Part shown: positions 60,181 to 64,000 of the stretch, piece by piece
Layout of the letters: each line of letters opens with the position of its first letter
How positions within the stretch are numbered: the stretch's first letter is position 1
DNA from: Hyphomonadaceae bacterium
Lineage (GTDB): Bacteria; Pseudomonadota; Alphaproteobacteria; Caulobacterales; Hyphomonadaceae
Direction: 5' to 3'
Assembly: GCA_022844345.1 (NCBI GenBank)
Contig: JALHLU010000008.1
Location: forward strand, 124,001-188,000
DNA: 64,000 nucleotides
Translations under genes and position numbers: made by a program
Notes under the pieces: generated by a model
What the model was told of the DNA's origin: nothing
Database searches by the model: none
What the model saw: the letters and a program-made list of their open reading frames with translations, nothing else

Positions 60181-62175
60181 ATGGCCGAAGGTTCTTCGAC
60201 CCCGTTCCAGCATGACCCGGACAAGCCGTGGATCTTCCGTACCTATGCGGGACACTCCACTGCCGAGGAGTCGAACAAGCTCTACCGGAACAACCTGTCC
60301 AAGGGTCAGACCGGCCTCTCGATCGCATTCGATCTGCCCACGCAGACGGCGTATGATTCAGACCACATTCTCGCGCGGGGCGAAGTCGGCAAGGTCGGCG
60401 TCCCCGTCGGCCATCTTGGCGACATGCGCGCGCTCTTCGACCAGATCCGCGTCGAGGAGATGAACACCTCGATGACGATCAACGCGCCCGCAGCCTACCT
60501 CCTTTCGCTCTACGTCGCTCTCGCAGACGAGCAGGGCTGCGACCGCAAGAAACTCCAGGGCACCACGCAGAACGACATCATCAAGGAGTATCTCTCGCGC
60601 GGCACCTACGTCTTCCCGCCCAAGCCCTCGATGCGGCTGATCGGCGACATGGTGGCGTGGTGCTACACAGAAACGCCGAAATGGAATCCGCTCAACGTCT
60701 GCAGCTACCACCTGCAGGAAGCCGGCGCGACGCCCGAACAGGAGCTCGCCTTCGCCCTCGCCACCGCCTGCGCCGTGCTCGACACGGTGAAAGCGGGAGG
60801 GCAGGTGCCCGAGAAGGACTTCACCACGGTCTTTTCCCGCATCTCCTTCTTCGTGAACGCCGGCGTCCGCTTTGTCACCGAGATGTGCAAGATGCGCGCG
60901 TTCGTCGATCTCTGGGAAGAGATCGGCCGCGAGCGCTACGGCGTCACCGATACGCGCGCCCTGATGTTTCGCTATGGCGTGCAGGTGAACTCTCTTGGAC
61001 TGACAGAGCCGCAACCCGAGAACAACGTCTATCGCATCCTGATCGAAGCGCTCGCCGTCACGCTGTCGAAACGCGCCCGCTGCCGCGCGCTGCAGCTGCC
61101 GGCGTGGAACGAAGCCCTCGGCCTGCCGCGCCCGTGGGATCAGCAATGGTCGCTGCGTCTGCAGCAGATCCTCGCCTACGAAACCGACCTGCTCGAATAC
61201 GAAGACCTGTTCGATGGCTCGCATGTCGTCACCGCCAAGACCGAAGCGCTGAAGGACGAAGCCCGCGCCATGCTGGCGAAGCTCGACCAGTCCGGCGGCA
61301 CGATCGACAATATCGATTTCATGAAAACAGCCCTCGTCGAAAGCCAGCGCGCCCGCCTCAAGGAAATCGAGGCAGGCCGCCAGATCGTCGTCGGCGTCAA
61401 CCGCTACGAAACCACCGAAGCCTCGCCTCTCTCCGGCGGCGACGGTTCGATCATGGCGCAGGATCACGGCGCCGAAAGCCGCCAGATCGCAAAACTGAAG
61501 GCCTGGCGCTCCAAGCGCAGCGAAGACGCCGTCGCCAACGCGATCGGCGAACTCCGTGCCGCCGCAGCCTCCGGCGCCAACATCATGCCGCCCTCCATCG
61601 CCGCTGCGAAAGCCGGCGTCACGGTCGGTGAGTGGGGCGCCGCGCTGCGCGAAGCGTTCGGCGAATATCGTGGCCCCACGGGCGTCGCCGTCATCATCCA
61701 GACCGATGGCGAGGAAGACCTGGAAAAAGTGAAGGGCGAAGTGGAACGCGTCTCCAAGAAGCTCGGCCGCACGCTCACCTACGTCGTCGGCAAGCCCGGC
61801 CTCGACGGCCACTCCAACGGCTCCGAACAGATCGCCGCCCGCGCCCGCCAGGCCGGCATGAACGTGATCTACGAAGGCATCCGTTTCACCCCGGAAGAAA
61901 TCGTCCAGCAGGCCATCGACTCCAACGCGCACATCGTCGGCCTGTCGATCCTCTCAGGCTCACACCTCGATCTGGTAAAGGACACGCTCGGCATCCTGCG
62001 CGCCAAGGGGCTCAGCATCCCCGTGGTCGTCGGCGGCATCATCCCGGAAGCAGATGCGCTCGCCCTGAAACAGATGGGCGTCCGCCGCGTCTACACGCCC
62101 AAGGACTACAAGATCACCCAGATCATGGGCGATGTGGTCAAGGTCGTGGAAGAGACGCTGACGGCGGCCGAGTAG
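60181..62175 (+). CDS. ecm: Ethylmalonyl-CoA mutase (B12-dependent, MeaA type)
   Basis: A 664-residue adenosylcobalamin-dependent acyl-CoA mutase that converts ethylmalonyl-CoA to methylsuccinyl-CoA. PWIFRTYAGHSTAEESN, LSIAFDLPTQTAYDSDH and the TIM-barrel blocks are those of MeaA/Ecm rather than methylmalonyl-CoA mutase. The C-terminal B12 domain has DGHSNG (D542, H544, G547), LSILSGSH and GGIIP. ATG 60181 has AAGGAC ahead; the longer version starts without support. It ends with an 8-bp hairpin (62163-62170 with 62176-62183) spanning its stop. It works with Ccr in acetyl-CoA assimilation. Confidence 0.96.
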   Translation: MAEGSSTPFQHDPDKPWIFRTYAGHSTAEESNKLYRNNLSKGQTGLSIAFDLPTQTAYDSDHILARGEVGKVGVPVGHLGDMRALFDQIRVEEMNTSMTINAPAAYLLSLYVALADEQGCDRKKLQGTTQNDIIKEYLSRGTYVFPPKPSMRLIGDMVAWCYTETPKWNPLNVCSYHLQEAGATPEQELAFALATACAVLDTVKAGGQVPEKDFTTVFSRISFFVNAGVRFVTEMCKMRAFVDLWEEIGRERYGVTDTRALMFRYGVQVNSLGLTEPQPENNVYRILIEALAVTLSKRARCRALQLPAWNEALGLPRPWDQQWSLRLQQILAYETDLLEYEDLFDGSHVVTAKTEALKDEARAMLAKLDQSGGTIDNIDFMKTALVESQRARLKEIEAGRQIVVGVNRYETTEASPLSGGDGSIMAQDHGAESRQIAKLKAWRSKRSEDAVANAIGELRAAAASGANIMPPSIAAAKAGVTVGEWGAALREAFGEYRGPTGVAVIIQTDGEEDLEKVKGEVERVSKKLGRTLTYVVGKPGLDGHSNGSEQIAARARQAGMNVIYEGIRFTPEEIVQQAIDSNAHIVGLSILSGSHLDLVKDTLGILRAKGLSIPVVVGGIIPEADALALKQMGVRRVYTPKDYKITQIMGDVVKVVEETLTAAE

Positions 62176-62187
62176 CGGCCGCCTCGC

Positions 62188-63057
62188 CTAGCGCAGCAAC
62201 GTCTCAAGCGCATCCGCCACGGCCGTCATCCCAGCAGCGTTGGGATGATAGAGCGTCCCGGCGATCGGCGCCTCGGGGCGCGGAAAGCCGTGCATCCACG
62301 GGGAAGCGCTGCACGCGTCATGGCCCTTCGATAGCTCCGACGCAGCAATGATGCCAGCCCCATTGTCGCCCGCAATCTTGTGCGTAATCCCCGCGAGGCG
62401 GTGCGCAATCTCGCGATCTGCGTCAGCCTGCCCAGCAGGCAGCGGCGTCGCAGCGCACTGGCCGGCTTCAGGCAGGACGGCGAGATAGTCCACGAACATC
62501 AGACGCGCGGCCGGGGCGCGGCGGCGCACCTCCTTCGCGATTGTGTCCATTCGGGCGGAAAGGTCGGCATACATCTGTTCTGTCGGCAGCGGTGGAACGG
62601 CGCGGCAGCTTGTTGTCGACCCACCCGTTTCGGCCACCAGCCCGAAGCACGAGCCCGCCGTCAGGCGTCCGATATAGGCCAGGTCGTTGCCGCCGATGGT
62701 GATGGTGACGAGGCGCGTTTCGGCCGTCAGTGCATCAAGCTGGGGCGGTATGGCATTGCCCTCAGGCATCTCTCGCAGCCCCGTCAGATGGCCGGTGGTC
62801 GCGCCGCTGCAGCTGACATCGACGAGATCGAGATTCAGCCGCATAGCCAGCTGGTGTGCGTAGTTCCGGGTCGAGCGATAGCAGGGCGAGGGCGCCGCCT
62901 CGTAGTAATCTGGAATGCCCGGGCCAGCAGCGAATGAAGATCCCATGGCGACATATTTCGAGCCGGGTTCAAGCCGTCGGCCAGATGGCGGGCCAAGGGC
63001 GCAGGCCCCTATCCCAAGACAAGCGGCCATCAAGACGGCAAGGAAACGAGACTGCAC
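62188..63057 (-). CDS. SGNH-family lipase/esterase, lipoprotein
   Basis: A 289-residue hydrolase with lipobox GIGAC (Cys19). Block I is VAMGSSFAAGPGI, with the nucleophile at Ser41 in the GDS-variant G-S-S. Block III is TITIGGNDLAYIG and block V LYHPNAAG, where the Asp of DxxH is replaced. This matches the Streptomyces-type SGNH lipases with several Cys pairs, of which at least six Cys are present. Start is GTG at 63057 with GGAG eight bases ahead; a much longer open frame upstream is not coding. It converges on ecm. Confidence 0.85.
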   Translation of the reverse strand: MQSRFLAVLMAACLGIGACALGPPSGRRLEPGSKYVAMGSSFAAGPGIPDYYEAAPSPCYRSTRNYAHQLAMRLNLDLVDVSCSGATTGHLTGLREMPEGNAIPPQLDALTAETRLVTITIGGNDLAYIGRLTAGSCFGLVAETGGSTTSCRAVPPLPTEQMYADLSARMDTIAKEVRRRAPAARLMFVDYLAVLPEAGQCAATPLPAGQADADREIAHRLAGITHKIAGDNGAGIIAASELSKGHDACSASPWMHGFPRPEAPIAGTLYHPNAAGMTAVADALETLLR

Positions 63058-63210
63058 CGGAACGCTCCATCGCTTCGCGGGTTCAGGAATCACTGGGTAC
63101 ACCGTGTATGTACAGCGCGACAGCGCGAGGAGGGGGCGTTTGCCACAAATCAAGCCACCAGCGCCGCGAGGCGCGCAAAATAGGCAATGCAGTAGTTGGG
63201 GGGTTTTCGA

Positions 63211-63795
63211 ATGGCCAAGTCGATCCTGATCCTGCAGGGCCACCCGCATGCGGGCGGCAAGCATTTCTGCCACGCGCTTGCTGATGCCTATGCCGCCGGG
63301 GCCAAGGCTGGCGGGCACCAGGTCAAGCGGCTCGATCTGGGGGCGCTGGAGTTTCCCATCCTGCGTGACCCGGCAGATTTCATGACGCCAGCTCCGGAGC
63401 CGATCAAGAAGGCGCAGGACATGGTGATGTGGTCGAGCCATCTCACGGTGATCTATCCGCTCTGGCTTGGCACGATGCCCGCGGTGGTGAAGGCGTTCTT
63501 CGAGCAGCTCTCGCGCAACAGTTTCGCGATCGGGCCGGGCGAGAACGGCGGCTGGCCAAGGCAGATGCTGAAGGGGCGGTCCGCCCGCGTGATCGTCACG
63601 ATGGGAATGCCTGCGGTCGCCTACAAGCTGTTCTTCGGGGCCCATGGCGTCCGTGGTTTCGAGAGCGGCATTCTGGGAATGTCAGGGGTCAAGCCGGTGC
63701 GGGAAACGCTGATCGGCGGCGCTGCGAGTGTCAGCGAAAAGCAGGCTGCGCAATGGTTTGGCCGCATGAAGGCGTTAGGCGAGAAAGGGGAGTAG
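63211..63795 (+). CDS. NAD(P)H-dependent quinone reductase (flavodoxin fold)
   Basis: A 194-residue FMN/FAD protein of the NQO1/MdaB/KefF group. LILQGHPHAGGKHFCHALADAYAAGAKAGGH is the flavin-phosphate region. VIYPLWLGTMPAVVKAFFEQ and the segment FAIGPGENGGWPRQMLKGRSARVIVTMG are typical, with a C-terminal GVKPVRETLIG. It reduces quinones by two electrons. ATG 63211 has GGGGGG ahead. Confidence 0.87.
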   Translation: MAKSILILQGHPHAGGKHFCHALADAYAAGAKAGGHQVKRLDLGALEFPILRDPADFMTPAPEPIKKAQDMVMWSSHLTVIYPLWLGTMPAVVKAFFEQLSRNSFAIGPGENGGWPRQMLKGRSARVIVTMGMPAVAYKLFFGAHGVRGFESGILGMSGVKPVRETLIGGAASVSEKQAAQWFGRMKALGEKGE

Positions 63796-63856
63796 CCCGG
63801 CCGCCCTGCGTGGCGTATCCGGACTGTCGATCTTCCGAAGTCCCGGACGGGCGCCC

Positions 63857-64000
63857 ATGACGGTCCAACTTGTCGTTCTCGATGTTGCATTTGTGCGGAA
63901 GGAGCTTCCGGAAGCGCGGCGTCGTGAATCGCGACGCGAAGCCGACAACGATCCAGACCTGTGGCGCTTTGCGAATGCGAAGGTCGACATCTTCTATTTC
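63857..64000 (+). CDS. Possible CDS start, cut by the window end
   Basis: An open frame from ATG 63857 runs 48 codons to the edge without a stop (MTVQLVVLDVAFV, then an Arg/Glu-rich stretch and DLWRFANAKVDIFYF). GGACGGGCGCCC precedes it. Family not recognised; an overlapping minus-strand frame (63775-63990) is the alternative. Confidence 0.4.
   Translation, partial: MTVQLVVLDVAFVRKELPEARRRESRREADNDPDLWRFANAKVDIFYF

Noticed and set aside
63775-63990. Minus-strand frame at the right edge
   Set aside because: Arg/Ser-rich with no start signal; the plus-strand frame from 63857 is open to the edge with a better composition, so it was listed at low confidence instead.
1-64000. tRNA, rRNA, CRISPR array, prophage or insertion sequence
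   Set aside because: No cloverleaf-like sequence, no regular spacer-repeat array and no transposase, integrase or phage protein was seen on reading both strands; a tRNA search and a transposase profile search would be needed to exclude them fully.

Overview
The window is GC-rich, densely coded alphaproteobacterial DNA. The best guess is a member of Hyphomonadaceae/Caulobacterales, inferred from three things: the ethylmalonyl-CoA pathway genes ccr and ecm, a TipN-like polarity protein, and a three-part pntAA/pntAB/pntB transhydrogenase with an aa3-oxidase subunit IV-like gene in front. No rRNA, tRNA, CRISPR array, phage or insertion sequence was seen. Most of the content is chromosomal housekeeping and catabolism.

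Layout. 0-6 kb: the 3' end of rpsD, a PPK2 polyphosphate kinase, two cell-envelope lipoproteins that share a 21-bp palindrome upstream, and rimO divergent from recQ. 6-11.4 kb: an acyltransferase, two methyltransferase/membrane genes, a DinB protein, an exported (Tat, lipobox) PLP aminotransferase and a DoxX-like protein. 11.6-16.1 kb: the transhydrogenase operon, with a 68-residue membrane peptide and a DhlA-like haloalkane dehalogenase homologue embedded in it. 16.3-32.8 kb: an oxidative module of poorly described families. It holds an alpha/beta hydrolase, two tandem quinohemoprotein (PQQ + haem c) dehydrogenases resembling polyvinyl-alcohol dehydrogenase, two members of an unnamed secreted family, a DUF6152 protein, and an operon of a lipoprotein cytochrome c with two DUF6644-like membrane proteins. 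A serine hydrolase and the qorB/qorR pair lie in the same stretch. 33-42 kb: an AraC regulator, an RND efflux permease and adaptor, the TipN-like coiled-coil protein and small envelope genes. 42.3-47.3 kb: an Hpt protein and an Rrf2 regulator followed by a complete sulfate ABC importer. 47.5-56.9 kb: hydrolases, a Rieske oxygenase, a GFA-family protein, small lipoproteins, an ECF sigma/membrane protein/beta-lactamase-fold operon and msrA. 56.9-64 kb: ccr and ecm, a D-amino-acid transaminase, an SGNH lipase and a flavodoxin-fold quinone reductase.

How the parts may work together. The 16-33 kb region looks like periplasmic alcohol oxidation. The PQQ dehydrogenases would pass electrons to their own haem c and on to soluble or membrane carriers (cytochrome c lipoprotein, DUF6644 pair), with hydrolases acting on the oxidised products. 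ccr and ecm assimilate acetyl-CoA-level carbon, and both have TTGC/GCAA palindromes upstream that resemble sites of RamB/PccR-type acyl-CoA regulators. Transhydrogenase could supply NADPH for Ccr. These links are inference from gene content. The strongest candidates for undescribed biology are the PQQ-DH/DUF6152/DUF6644 module and the dehalogenase-like enzyme inside the transhydrogenase operon, which lacks one of the two halide-binding Trp residues.
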